Of a stretch of 64,000 nt of DNA, positions 24,676 to 32,201 are shown one piece after another. Numbering within the stretch: the stretch's first letter is position 1; each line of letters starts with the position of its first letter. Where the stretch lies: the NCBI GenBank assembly GCA_019637395.1, contig JAHBVR010000013.1, positions 1-64,000 on the forward strand, in the 5' to 3' direction. The DNA is from Vulcanimicrobiota bacterium (GTDB lineage: Bacteria > Vulcanimicrobiota > Xenobia > Xenobiales > JADMJV01). The notes under the pieces were generated by a model. That model was not told where the DNA came from. It did no database searches and was given only the letters and a program-made list of their open reading frames with translations. Made by a program: the position numbers and the translations under genes.

Positions 24676-25602
24676 ATGAAGAAACTTATCGTCGCCGTTG
24701 TCCTGGGCCTGTGCGGCTCAGCCTGGAGCCAACCCGTCGAGGTCGTCCCCGCTCCCGGTTCCTCCACGCAGGAGGAGCGTCCCTACATCCAGGTGAGCTG
24801 GCCCAAGGGTCAACTGGCCACCGAGAACGTCCATCTCTATATGAATGGCAAGGACGTCACCTACTCGGCGCTACGCTCCGATGACTATGTCAGCTTCCGG
24901 CCCTGGGCCAGCGAAGCGGGTCCCGTGGATATGAAGTTCGTGGCCCTGGACGCACAGGGAAGACCGCTGGAGAAAAGCTGGCAGTTCGAGGTGAAGCCGC
25001 AAGCCTGGGTGCACGATCTCAGCCACACCGGAGCCAAGGATCTGTTCGAGGGCGATTGGCTGCGCGTAGCCTTTCAATCGACCGCCAAAGGCAAAGCCAG
25101 CTTCCAGGTGGGCGACTGGGCGCCGGTGGCTATGCGCGAGAGCGAGCCCGGCTACTATGTCGGTGAATACCGAGTGAAGCCGACGGATTCGGCCATCGCC
25201 AAGCCTCTCAAAGTGCATTATCAGTTAGGAGATCACAAGGAAACCGTGCAGGCCAAGGAGCCGGTGCGCATCTTCGGCGGCCTTTACCGGGTCCGCGTCG
25301 AGACCCCGCTGGATGGCGCGCAGGTGGAGCAAAATTTCCATCTGGCCGGCCATGCCCGCCCGGGCTCGCGCGTCTGGGTGTTGCCTCGTCTGGGTTTTGA
25401 CACCAACAGCGCGGCCACGACCACTGCCGGCGGAGCGCAGTTGGGCGCCATTCCGGCCGAAGTGGACGCAGAGGGCAACTACTTTGTGGACTACGGAGTG
25501 CCTGTGTTGCTGCCCGGCATGAAGGTGGTCTTTTCCATCTATTCGATCGATCCGGACGGCAATCGCTCGGCGGCCACCGTGGTCAGTTACAACTTCAAAT
25601 AG
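24676..25602 (+). CDS. Exported beta-sandwich protein of unknown function
   Basis: A 308-aa protein with a clear signal peptide (MKKLIVAVVLGLCGSAWSQ). The mature part looks like three successive Ig-like/beta domains: about 25-110 (RPYIQVSWPKGQL, with a YMNGKDVT strand pattern), 110-205 (HDLSHTGAKDLFEGDWLRV) and 210-308 (VRVETPLDGAQVEQNFHLAGHARPGSRV, an adhesin-like carbohydrate/peptidoglycan-type beta domain). No catalytic motif. Probably periplasmic or surface-located; I do not recognise the family. Confidence 0.7.
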   Translation: MKKLIVAVVLGLCGSAWSQPVEVVPAPGSSTQEERPYIQVSWPKGQLATENVHLYMNGKDVTYSALRSDDYVSFRPWASEAGPVDMKFVALDAQGRPLEKSWQFEVKPQAWVHDLSHTGAKDLFEGDWLRVAFQSTAKGKASFQVGDWAPVAMRESEPGYYVGEYRVKPTDSAIAKPLKVHYQLGDHKETVQAKEPVRIFGGLYRVRVETPLDGAQVEQNFHLAGHARPGSRVWVLPRLGFDTNSAATTTAGGAQLGAIPAEVDAEGNYFVDYGVPVLLPGMKVVFSIYSIDPDGNRSAATVVSYNFK

Positions 25603-25650
25603 GACTTTGGTCCGCAAGGGCCCGGCGGCGGGCGCTAGAAAGCCAGCACC

Positions 25651-26352
25651 ATGATGAAGAAACTTCTCCTGGCCTGGTTTTCTTGCTTTTCGCTGGCCCT
25701 GGGCCAAACGCTTATTTTACCGGATACGTCCGTTGGGTTAGATACCCCGGCCGGTCAAAAAATCTGGCAGAGCAGTCAGGAGAAGGCCGACTACTGGCCT
25801 TTGATTATTCATTACGAAACCCAGCAAGGACCGGCTGAGTGCGGCCCGGCCAGCAGTGTGATGGTGCTCAACTCGCTGGGTATCCCGGCACCGGCCAATA
25901 CCATTCATCCACCCTTTCACCAGTTCACTCAGACCAATTTCTTCTCGACCGAGGTCGAAAAGGTGCTGCCGCGCGAAACCCTGCTGCACCAGGGAGCCAC
26001 CCTGGAGGAATTGGGCGGAATGCTGGCCGCCTGGAACCTGAAGGTGGGCATCCATCACGCGGCCGATTCCAATCTCGAGGACTTTCGCCGCCAGGCGCGA
26101 GCAGCGCTGGCTTCCGGCCAAGAATTCGTGATCATCAATTTTCACCGGGACCCGCTCAACCAGAAGGGCGGGGCCCACTTTTCCCCGCTGGCCGCCTATG
26201 ACGCCGCCAGCGATCGCTTCCTGGTGCTGGACGTGGCGCGTTTTCGTTACCCGCCCTTCTGGATCACCGCCGAATCGCTCTTCCGGGCCATGAATACTAC
26301 CGATAGCGTAAGTAAGAAAACTCGCGGATATTTGCTGATTTCAAAAGACTAA
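25651..26352 (+). CDS. Exported phytochelatin-synthase-like cysteine protease
   Basis: A 233-aa protein with a signal peptide (KKLLLAWFSCFSLALG). The papain-fold core of the phytochelatin synthase N-terminal domain is complete: catalytic Cys in AECGPASSVMVLNSLGI (about 69), His in GGAHFSPLAAYD (about 174) and Asp in LVLDVARFRYPPFW (about 192). It has only the catalytic domain, as in bacterial and cyanobacterial homologues, which hydrolyse glutathione to gamma-glutamylcysteine more than they polymerise it (family knowledge). Export implies action on periplasmic glutathione or metal thiolates. It is third in a run of three exported proteins. Confidence 0.88.
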   Translation: MMKKLLLAWFSCFSLALGQTLILPDTSVGLDTPAGQKIWQSSQEKADYWPLIIHYETQQGPAECGPASSVMVLNSLGIPAPANTIHPPFHQFTQTNFFSTEVEKVLPRETLLHQGATLEELGGMLAAWNLKVGIHHAADSNLEDFRRQARAALASGQEFVIINFHRDPLNQKGGAHFSPLAAYDAASDRFLVLDVARFRYPPFWITAESLFRAMNTTDSVSKKTRGYLLISKD

Positions 26353-26387
26353 CCGGCGCCGGAGAAAGGGAGCGAACAACCATTCCC

Positions 26388-26416
26388 TTGCGGATGAATG
26401 CACGCTGGGTTAGATT
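26388..26416 (+). promoter_or_regulatory. Sigma-70-like promoter for the receiver-protein operon
   Basis: TTGCGG (26388-26393), a 17-bp spacer and TAGATT (26411-26416). It lies about 60 bp before the ATG at 26473 and is well placed to drive the three-gene signalling operon 26473-29403. Confidence 0.5.
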
Positions 26417-26472
26417 TGTGCCGATCGCTGGGGTGTGAGACGCGGGATAGAACTCGGAGAGAAATAGCAGTC

Positions 26473-27336
26473 ATGTTTCAGAAGGAATGGGAAGTCCTGA
26501 TCGTCGACGACGAGCCGGACATGGTTACGGTCACCCGGCTGGCACTGAAAAACGTTAAGGTTTACGGAGTGCCGCTCAAGCTCCACTTCTGCGCCAGCAA
26601 GGCCGAAGCCCTCGAGCTTCTGAACACCAAAGGTGAGTACGCGCCCGTACTGGCGGTGGCGCTGATTGATGTGGTGATGGAAACGGACACAGCCGGCCTG
26701 GACTTGTGCAAGTCCATCCGCGAAGAACGCCGCAATCAGCTCACCCAGTTGTTCATCCGAACCGGGCAACCGGGCACGGCTCCGGAACGCGAGGTCGTCG
26801 ACCGCTATGATATTAACGGCTACTTCACCAAAGCCGAAGCGACCGACGACAAGCTTTACTCGATGATCAAAAGCGGCGTGCGCCAATATTACTGGTCGAT
26901 TTTCACCTTGCGCATTTTTACCACGATGGGTAACGTGAGTTCGCTACTAGGCTCGCGCGCCGCCATCAGCGCGCTACTGCAAAATGGCCTGAATCAGGCT
27001 TTCCACGACCGCTCCGGAAAGGTGGTCGCTTCCTATACCAACATGAATTTCAGCTACATTTTCGGAGATGAAGTCGTCGCCAACGCCGGCTGGAGCGAGC
27101 AGACCGCGCTGTCCACGCGCGACCGCCTGGATCAACTGGAGGGCTTGCCCTTGAGCCCGTCCGGTAAGTATGTCATCAACGAGAACAATCAACTGCTGAT
27201 CAGGGTCAGCCCGGGCAAAGGGAATAGCTACGCCTATATCGTCGCCACCGTGGCCTTCCAGGTTCCCGACTTCGTTCCCACCGTGCTGGGCGCGGCGCTG
27301 ACTTCCCAGGCCGCCATCTGGTACGCTTCTGCCTAG
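26473..27336 (+). CDS. Response regulator with unknown C-terminal domain, copy 1
   Basis: A 287-aa protein. The N-terminal receiver (about 1-140) has acidic pocket VDDEPD, phospho-Asp in ALIDVVMETD (about 64), Thr in FIRTGQPGTAPERE and Lys in GYFTKAE. The long insert and the RTGQPGTAPER stretch match receivers that normally precede DUF3369-type domains. The C-terminal 140 residues (ISALLQNGLNQAFHDRSGKV, NFSYIF, PLSPSGKYVINENNQLL) are not a DNA-binding or enzyme domain I know. An in-frame start at 26398 exists, but ATG at 26473 gives the same length as the neighbouring paralogue. Tandem duplicate of the next gene. Confidence 0.85.
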   Translation: MFQKEWEVLIVDDEPDMVTVTRLALKNVKVYGVPLKLHFCASKAEALELLNTKGEYAPVLAVALIDVVMETDTAGLDLCKSIREERRNQLTQLFIRTGQPGTAPEREVVDRYDINGYFTKAEATDDKLYSMIKSGVRQYYWSIFTLRIFTTMGNVSSLLGSRAAISALLQNGLNQAFHDRSGKVVASYTNMNFSYIFGDEVVANAGWSEQTALSTRDRLDQLEGLPLSPSGKYVINENNQLLIRVSPGKGNSYAYIVATVAFQVPDFVPTVLGAALTSQAAIWYASA

Positions 27337-27364
27337 CTGCTAATATCCGAGGAGGACAAAAGAC

Positions 27365-28228
27365 GTGTTTCAAACTGAATGGGAAATTCTGATCGTGGAT
27401 GACGAGCCGGACGTCTTTGCCGTCTCGCGGCTGGCGCTCAAAAACGTGAAGGTCTACGGAGTTCCGCTCAAGCTACACTATTGCGCCAGTCGAACTGAGG
27501 CCGTCGACCTGATCAGCACCAAGAGCGACTACGCCCCCGCTCTGGCGGTGGCGCTGATTGACGTGGTGATGGAGACGGATACAGCCGGCCTGGATCTGTG
27601 CCGTTTCATCCGAGAGGAACGGGGAAATCCGTTTACCCAGCTGTTTATCCGAACCGGGCAACCGGGTACGGCTCCAGAACGTGAAGTGATCGATCGCTAC
27701 GAGATCAACGGCTACTTTACCAAGGCCGAGGCGACCGAAGACAAACTCTATTCGATGATTAAGAGCGGAGTGCGCCAGTATTACTGGTCGATTCTCACCA
27801 AGGGCGTCCTGTTTACGATGCGCAACGTCACCTCGGCACTTGGTTCGCGACCAGCGATTGCAGCCATCCTGCAGAAGTTGCTGGACGAAGCCGTCCACGA
27901 ACGCTCGGGCGAGGCCGTGGCCACCTATGCGAATGTAAATTTCAGCTACATTCTTGAGAACCAGGTGGTGGCCAGTGCCGGCTGGAGTCAGTCAGAAGCA
28001 TTGGCGGCCCGTGACCGCCTGGATCAGCAAGCAGGCCTGCCCCTGAGTCCCTCGGGCAAATATGTCATCGACGAGAACAAGCAGTTGTTGGTGAAGGTCA
28101 GCCCCGGCCAGGGTATCGGCCACGCTTACATCGTGGCCACACTGACCTTTCAAGTTCCCGAATTCATACCGGCCGTACTTGCCGAGGCACTGGCTTCCCA
28201 CGCCACGGTCTGGCACGCGTCCGCCTGA
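27365..28228 (+). CDS. Response regulator with unknown C-terminal domain, copy 2
   Basis: A 287-aa protein collinear with copy 1 over its entire length and sharing all receiver residues (VDDEPD, ALIDVVMETD, RTGQPGTAPERE, YFTKAE). The GTG start at 27365 is supported by GAGGAC about 9 nt upstream. The conserved C-terminal parts common to both copies (VNFSYI, VVASAGWSQ, DRLDQQAGLPLSPSGKYVI, KQLLVKVSPGQG) mark a real domain, probably a sensory or output fold. It is followed by the hybrid kinase after 2 bp, making the kinase the likely phosphate source for both copies. Confidence 0.85.
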   Translation: MFQTEWEILIVDDEPDVFAVSRLALKNVKVYGVPLKLHYCASRTEAVDLISTKSDYAPALAVALIDVVMETDTAGLDLCRFIREERGNPFTQLFIRTGQPGTAPEREVIDRYEINGYFTKAEATEDKLYSMIKSGVRQYYWSILTKGVLFTMRNVTSALGSRPAIAAILQKLLDEAVHERSGEAVATYANVNFSYILENQVVASAGWSQSEALAARDRLDQQAGLPLSPSGKYVIDENKQLLVKVSPGQGIGHAYIVATLTFQVPEFIPAVLAEALASHATVWHASA

Positions 28229-28230
28229 AT

Positions 28231-29403
28231 ATGAGCGCCGGTCGCATCCTGGTCGTGGAGGACTCGCCCCCCAGCATTCAGGCTCTGGTAGGGGTGCTTC
28301 GCGATCAGGGCTACCAGGTTCACGTGGCCACCAATGGCCGAAAGGCTTTGGAAAAACTGGATTCGATCCGTCCGGATCTGATTCTGCTAGATGTCATGAT
28401 GCCCGAGGTGGACGGCTTCGAGACCTGCGCCCGTATCAAGGCCTCGACGGAGTGGTGCGAGATTCCGATCATCTTTCTGACCTCTAAAACAGAGCCGGAC
28501 GACATCGTGCGCGGCTTCGAGGTGGGCGCTGTCGACTATGTGGCCAAACCTTTCCATGCCCACGAGCTGCTGGCGCGGGTGAGCACCCACCTGGCTATTC
28601 ACCGCCTGCGTCGCGAGAACGAGCGTCTCATTCGCACAGAGTCGGAGCTGGCGCGTCACCGCTCGGTGGCGCAGATGGTGGCCGGCGTTGCTCATGAGAT
28701 CAACACCCCTCTGGGAATTCTCAACACCTCCGCCAGCCTGCTGCGCAACTGGCTGGCCTCACCGGTTCTGGCCGCACTGGGTGAGACGCGCGAAGGCCAG
28801 GCGATGCTGGAGGACCTGAGAGACGCCGGCGATTTGATCACCCGCAACGCGGCTCGGGCGCACAAGTTGGTGCAGGACTTCAAGAAAGTGTCCGTTCATC
28901 AGATCACGGACGCGCTGGAACAAGTTCAGTTGATCGGTATCGTGAGCGAGACGGCTCACCTTTTCCAGGTCAGCAACCGGGAGTCACCGCTGGAGGTGAA
29001 GATCCTCAACGCCCTGCCCGACCAGCAGGGCACCTGGCTGGGCTATCCCGGCTCGCTTTCCCAGGTGCTGCTGAACCTGCTCAGCAACGCCCAACGCTAC
29101 GCCTACCCGGGGGGAGCCGCCGGCAAAGTGGAGATTGAGCTGACCGGCGACGACCAACGCTACCGCATCTCCGTGCGCGACTTTGGAGCCGGCATCCCAC
29201 CCGAAAACCTGCCCCGCGTCTTCGAGCCTTTCTTCACCACCGGACGCGGCCAGGGTGGAAGCGGTTTGGGAATGTCCATCGTTCACATGATTGTAACGGC
29301 CCACCTCCAGGGGGAAATTTCAATCGAGTCCAATGCGCATAAAGGAACGACCGTGGCGTTCTGGTTTCCCCGGCGAATCACCGAACCTGACCACGCTGTC
29401 TAA
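28231..29403 (+). CDS. Receiver-histidine kinase hybrid
   Basis: A 390-aa protein. N-terminal receiver (1-120: VVEDSPPSIQ, phospho-Asp in LILLDVMMPEVDG, Lys in YVAKPFHAHE), then HisKA with GVAHEINTPLGIL (His about 153), and HATPase_c with NLLSNAQRYAYPGG, DFGAGIP and GSGLGMSIVHMIV. Soluble, without sensor or membrane segment. Receiver-first kinases often work as relay or regulated kinases. It begins 2 bp after the second receiver paralogue; the three genes form one operon. Confidence 0.92.
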   Translation: MSAGRILVVEDSPPSIQALVGVLRDQGYQVHVATNGRKALEKLDSIRPDLILLDVMMPEVDGFETCARIKASTEWCEIPIIFLTSKTEPDDIVRGFEVGAVDYVAKPFHAHELLARVSTHLAIHRLRRENERLIRTESELARHRSVAQMVAGVAHEINTPLGILNTSASLLRNWLASPVLAALGETREGQAMLEDLRDAGDLITRNAARAHKLVQDFKKVSVHQITDALEQVQLIGIVSETAHLFQVSNRESPLEVKILNALPDQQGTWLGYPGSLSQVLLNLLSNAQRYAYPGGAAGKVEIELTGDDQRYRISVRDFGAGIPPENLPRVFEPFFTTGRGQGGSGLGMSIVHMIVTAHLQGEISIESNAHKGTTVAFWFPRRITEPDHAV

Positions 29404-29406
29404 TCT

Positions 29407-29856
29407 TCAGCTGGCGCCGGAGAAAACCGCCAACAGCAGACCGTAAGGAGCGGTGGCTCCGGCTACGCCCATAGCCACGTTGCCGGCCAGCGTGCCGCCG
29501 CCGGAAGCCCCTACGATAGCGCCGCTAATGGCTCCGAGCAGAGCGCCCGTTTTGATGCGTTGACCCGGCATGACCGAAGCCAGCGAGGCTCCGGCCGAAG
29601 CACCCACGATGGCGCCGGCCACACCGCTGATGGCCGGTCCGACGTAGGGAATGGCGTGCGCCACGCTGCCGGCGTAGCCGAGGCCGCCACAGGCGGCGGC
29701 GACCGCGCCCAATTTCAAATTATTGATAATTTCCTGGCTGTCCCGGTGCTGGTCCCCGGGCGGCTCGTTCTCCGGCTGCTGCGGGGGCACCGGTGGCTTC
29801 TGACTGCGCACGAGAGGGCGCGCTCCAGTAACTGATATGTATTTGTGCAGGCTCAA
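29407..29856 (-). CDS. Glycine-zipper membrane protein
   Basis: A 149-aa protein. The N-terminal 45 residues are polar and Pro-rich; from about 50 on there are Gly/Ala-rich segments with GxxxG spacing (SGVAGAIVGASAGASL, GALLGAISGAIVGASGGG), typical of glycine-zipper proteins that insert in membranes. The start is a TTG at 29856 next to AGGATAGG; this is tentative. It lies convergent to the hybrid kinase operon. A second glycine-zipper protein lies 0.8 kb away on the other strand. Function unknown. Confidence 0.6.
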   Translation of the reverse strand: MSLHKYISVTGARPLVRSQKPPVPPQQPENEPPGDQHRDSQEIINNLKLGAVAAACGGLGYAGSVAHAIPYVGPAISGVAGAIVGASAGASLASVMPGQRIKTGALLGAISGAIVGASGGGTLAGNVAMGVAGATAPYGLLLAVFSGAS

Positions 29857-29954
29857 CCTATCCTGCGGCAGGCAGGGAGGTTTTTGCCGAGTCGTTACTT
29901 TCTACAATTCAGCTGATCGGAGGGAGATGGCTGGCGGGGAGCTAAGGAGGGGCC

Positions 29955-30527
29955 ATGAAGATCTTGATGCTGGTCGGTGACTTCGTGGAAGACTACGAAG
30001 TCATGGTTCCTTTCCAAGCCCTTTCCATGCTTGGCTATACGGTCGAGGCCGTGTGTCCGGATAAATCTCCGGGTCAGACGGTACGCACCGCCGTTCACGA
30101 TTTCGAGGGTGATCAGACTTACTCCGAGAAACCCGGGCACAATTTCCAGTTGAATGCAAATTTCGACTTGATCCGGCTGGAGGAATACGCCGGCCTGGTG
30201 ATTCCCGGAGGCCGGTCGCCCGAGTATCTGCGCCTGAACCCCAGGGTTCTGGAGATTGTGCGCTTCTTCCAGCAACAGGATCGGCCCATTGCGGCCATTT
30301 GCCACGGCGTTCAGATTTTAGCCGCGGCTGGCGCCTTGCAGGGCCGGTCCTGCACGGGTTACCCGGCCTGCGGCCCCGAAGTCACGTTGGCTGGCGGGGC
30401 TTACGTGAGTCTGGCGGTAGATGGGGTGCATGTGGACGGCAAACTGGTCACGGCCCCGGCCTGGCCGGCTCACCCCGCCTGGCTGCGCGAGTTCGTGCGC
30501 CTGTTGGGAGCCCGCATCGAGATCTAA
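29955..30527 (+). CDS. DJ-1/PfpI family protein
   Basis: A 190-aa protein with the DJ-1/PfpI fold: start [31 protein letters not shown] (about 75-90) and the nucleophile elbow [10 protein letters not shown] with the reactive Cys near residue 116. Full family length. Homologues act as glyoxalases, deglycases, chaperones or proteases, so the specific activity is open. AAGGAGG lies 6 nt before the ATG, a strong ribosome site. Confidence 0.92.
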   Translation: MKILMLVGDFVEDYEVMVPFQALSMLGYTVEAVCPDKSPGQTVRTAVHDFEGDQTYSEKPGHNFQLNANFDLIRLEEYAGLVIPGGRSPEYLRLNPRVLEIVRFFQQQDRPIAAICHGVQILAAAGALQGRSCTGYPACGPEVTLAGGAYVSLAVDGVHVDGKLVTAPAWPAHPAWLREFVRLLGARIEI

Positions 30528-30621
30528 TCTGGCGGGTTGGTAACGACGGGGCAACACGGCGGACACAAGCACTGAATATGCTCCTCTCTACAACACATAC
30601 ATATCGAGAGGACACAAACCC

Positions 30622-30978
30622 ATGCAGATCTCCCGCTTCCCCCAAACCAATCTTCCCGGCAGCCGCTCGCTGCCCAAGCTGCCTTCTTTCCAAGGCCCCC
30701 AGGACGGCTTCCAGGCCTCCTCGCTGGAAGGCGCCGCGGCCGGCGCCCTGGCCGGTGGAATCCTGGGCGGCACCATCGGCGCCTGGGTCGGTGAACCGGC
30801 CGGCCTGATCGCCGGCGCCCTCATCGGCGCCAGCCACAACTTCGGGGGCACTGCCCTGTCCGGCGCCATCCTGGGCGGCATCATCGGCGCCGTCGGCGGA
30901 CCTGTGGTCGGCGGTGTAGCCGGCTTCGCCGCCGGAGCCACCCTCGGCGGCGTAGGCGGCGCCTTCGTCCGCGACTGA
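30622..30978 (+). CDS. Small glycine-zipper protein
   Basis: A 118-aa protein. The first 35 residues are polar (RFPQTNLPGSRSLPKLPSFQ), then from about 36 come repeats of GAL/GGI/GAxxG (AAAGALAGGILGGTIGAWVG and GAILGGIIGAVGGPVVGG), forming three or four glycine-zipper helices. GAGAGGA lies about 10 nt before the ATG. No signal peptide. Similar in composition, not obviously in sequence, to the glycine-zipper protein encoded at 29407-29856. Followed by a long perfect hairpin. Confidence 0.7.
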   Translation: MQISRFPQTNLPGSRSLPKLPSFQGPQDGFQASSLEGAAAGALAGGILGGTIGAWVGEPAGLIAGALIGASHNFGGTALSGAILGGIIGAVGGPVVGGVAGFAAGATLGGVGGAFVRD

Positions 30979-30986
30979 CCTCCTTG

Positions 30987-31043
30987 CCCACCAACGCAAA
31001 ACGCCGGATCTTGGCTCAAGATTCGGCGTTTTGCGTTGGTGGG
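30987..31043. terminator. Very long hairpin, probable bidirectional terminator
   Basis: Perfect 19-bp arms (30987-31005 and 31025-31043; outer sequence CCCACCAACGCAAAACGCC) extended inward by another 8 bp with one G-T pair, giving about 27 bp around a 3-nt loop. It follows the glycine-zipper gene and precedes the non-coding RNA promoter by 130 bp. There is no U-tract after it, so it could instead be a processed double-stranded RNA or a small inverted-repeat element. Confidence 0.55.
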
Positions 31044-31173
31044 CGGAAGTTCGCCGGAACGGGCGATTTCGTCCGTTTCAGTCCCGCCCGAGCCGGGAGT
31101 GGCGGGCATCGCTCAGAAAAGGTGTGCAAGAACGAACAGTCAGCAAACTTATTGTAAATCTCACACCAACCCC

Positions 31174-31201
31174 TTGACACCCTCTGGGCGGGTGGTATAT
31201 G
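31174..31201 (+). promoter_or_regulatory. Sigma-70 promoter of the non-coding RNA
   Basis: Perfect -35 TTGACA (31174-31179), 16-bp spacer and -10 TATATG (31196-31201). It is the best -35 box seen in the window. Predicted transcription start about 31207-31210, directly at the first hairpin of the RNA locus. Confidence 0.7.
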
Positions 31202-31262
31202 GTGCAGACCTCGAGAGCAGTAACGAAGCTCGCGAGGCACCGGTCCGCAGCAGGCCGGCGCG

Positions 31263-31305
31263 CTGATGAGCGATAGAATCAGGGGTTGCGTGCAGACCGA
31301 GCACG
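31263..31305 (+). repeat. RNA module copy 1 (two hairpins, AGACC loop)
   Basis: Hairpin CTGAT (31263-31267)/ATCAG (31278-31282), then GGGGT, then hairpin CGTGC (31289-31293)/GCACG (31301-31305) closing an AGACCGA loop. The same order recurs at 31732-31777 and 31988-32034 with changed but still paired stems. Confidence 0.65.
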
Positions 31306-31702
31306 TGGGAGAGTTTCCGCTCCGAAAAATGGAAACACGGCTCGACACAAGACGGGTGCCCGCGAGGGCGCAGGGCGGTCAGGCGCAGGTCGAAAGACTG
31401 GCGATAGGCCAACCAATCGAAAGAACCCGAGTATCTTGCTGAACGTCGAGGACCCGGGATGGAAGGTAGGCGCCCGGGAGGTTCTGGCAGACCACATTGT
31501 CAGGGCATTGGAATGCAGGCAACTGCACCTCAGTCCAAGTGCGCGGAGCAGCATCAAATTCGCTCCTGGGCCTAGATTGGTCCTGAGACACCGCGAGGTT
31601 GAAAGCTCGCCGGACACGGAATCGGGAAACGCACCGAGGAAAGTCCGGAGACACTCAGATGAAAAGACATCGACCGAGAATTCGATGAGACCAAATTAGG
31701 AG

Positions 31703-31777
31703 CCTGGTTCGGGTAGGGAGACCAGGGGACACTGTCTCGTCCCAGGGACAGAGGTAGCTAGCAGACTTTAGTTTAGC
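31703..31777 (+). repeat. RNA module copy 2 (three hairpins)
   Basis: Hairpins CCTGGT/ACCAGG (31703-31726), CTGTC/GACAG (31732-31751), then AGGTAGCTAGCAGAC with GCTA (31757-31760) pairing to TAGC (31774-31777). Same order as copy 3, 255 nt downstream. Confidence 0.6.
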
Positions 31778-31957
31778 CAGTCGGGCGACATCGGCGTAAG
31801 TGATCGAAAGCAGTGTCGCGAGGCTCACGTCATTGTATCGGGCCGCGAGGTGAAAATGACGCGACGGGAATCGGATGAAAATTCCGAGGAAAGGCGCGCC
31901 AAACCGATACGACCAGAAAGGAACTTCGGCAACGGAGAATTCCGATGGATGTGGGAG

Positions 31958-32034
31958 CCTGGCCAGGGGACTGGAGGCCAGGGGGTTCTGATTCGACCCG
32001 GATGAATCAGGGGTAGCTTGTAGACCGAGCAAGC
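31958..32034 (+). repeat. RNA module copy 3 (three hairpins)
   Basis: Hairpins CCTGGCC/GGCCAGG (31958-31982), CTGATTC/GAATCAG (31988-32010) and GCTTG (32016-32020)/CAAGC (32030-32034) around TAGACCGAG. Stem bases differ from copies 1 and 2, but pairing is kept. Confidence 0.65.
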
Positions 32035-32201
32035 CGCTGTGCTTTGACAGCGTAAGTCACTGGATAGACGTCAAAGAGTGGCCGAAGCCGGCCTCAGGGA
32101 CCGTGAGGTGCAAATCTCGCCGCGGTAGCAAGCGGTGTAGAACCTGAGGAACAAGTGCGACGGGGGTCCGGTAATGTGTGGATGGATACCGGACAGAAAA
32201 A

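Noticed and set aside
31636-31648. GAGGAAAGTCCGG, identical to the RNase P RNA signature region
   Set aside because: No second conserved region (ACAGAA-type), no matching P4 partner and wrong overall layout and length; a similar GAGGAAAG run at about 31887 belongs to the internal repeats.
31286-31699. 137-codon open frame (GTG start) inside the RNA locus
   Set aside because: No ribosome site, highly basic low-complexity composition and no family pattern; open frames of this size arise by chance at this GC, and the DNA is explained by RNA stems.
31955-31988. 34-nt segment GAGCC...GGTTC resembling group II intron domain V
   Set aside because: Lacks the expected loop and bulge; there is no reverse transcriptase gene and no intron boundaries nearby; it is one of the repeated CCTGG hairpins.
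31655-32032. 125-codon minus-strand frame inside the RNA locus
   Set aside because: TTG/ATG start without ribosome site, no protein-like pattern, opposite to the promoter and terminator.
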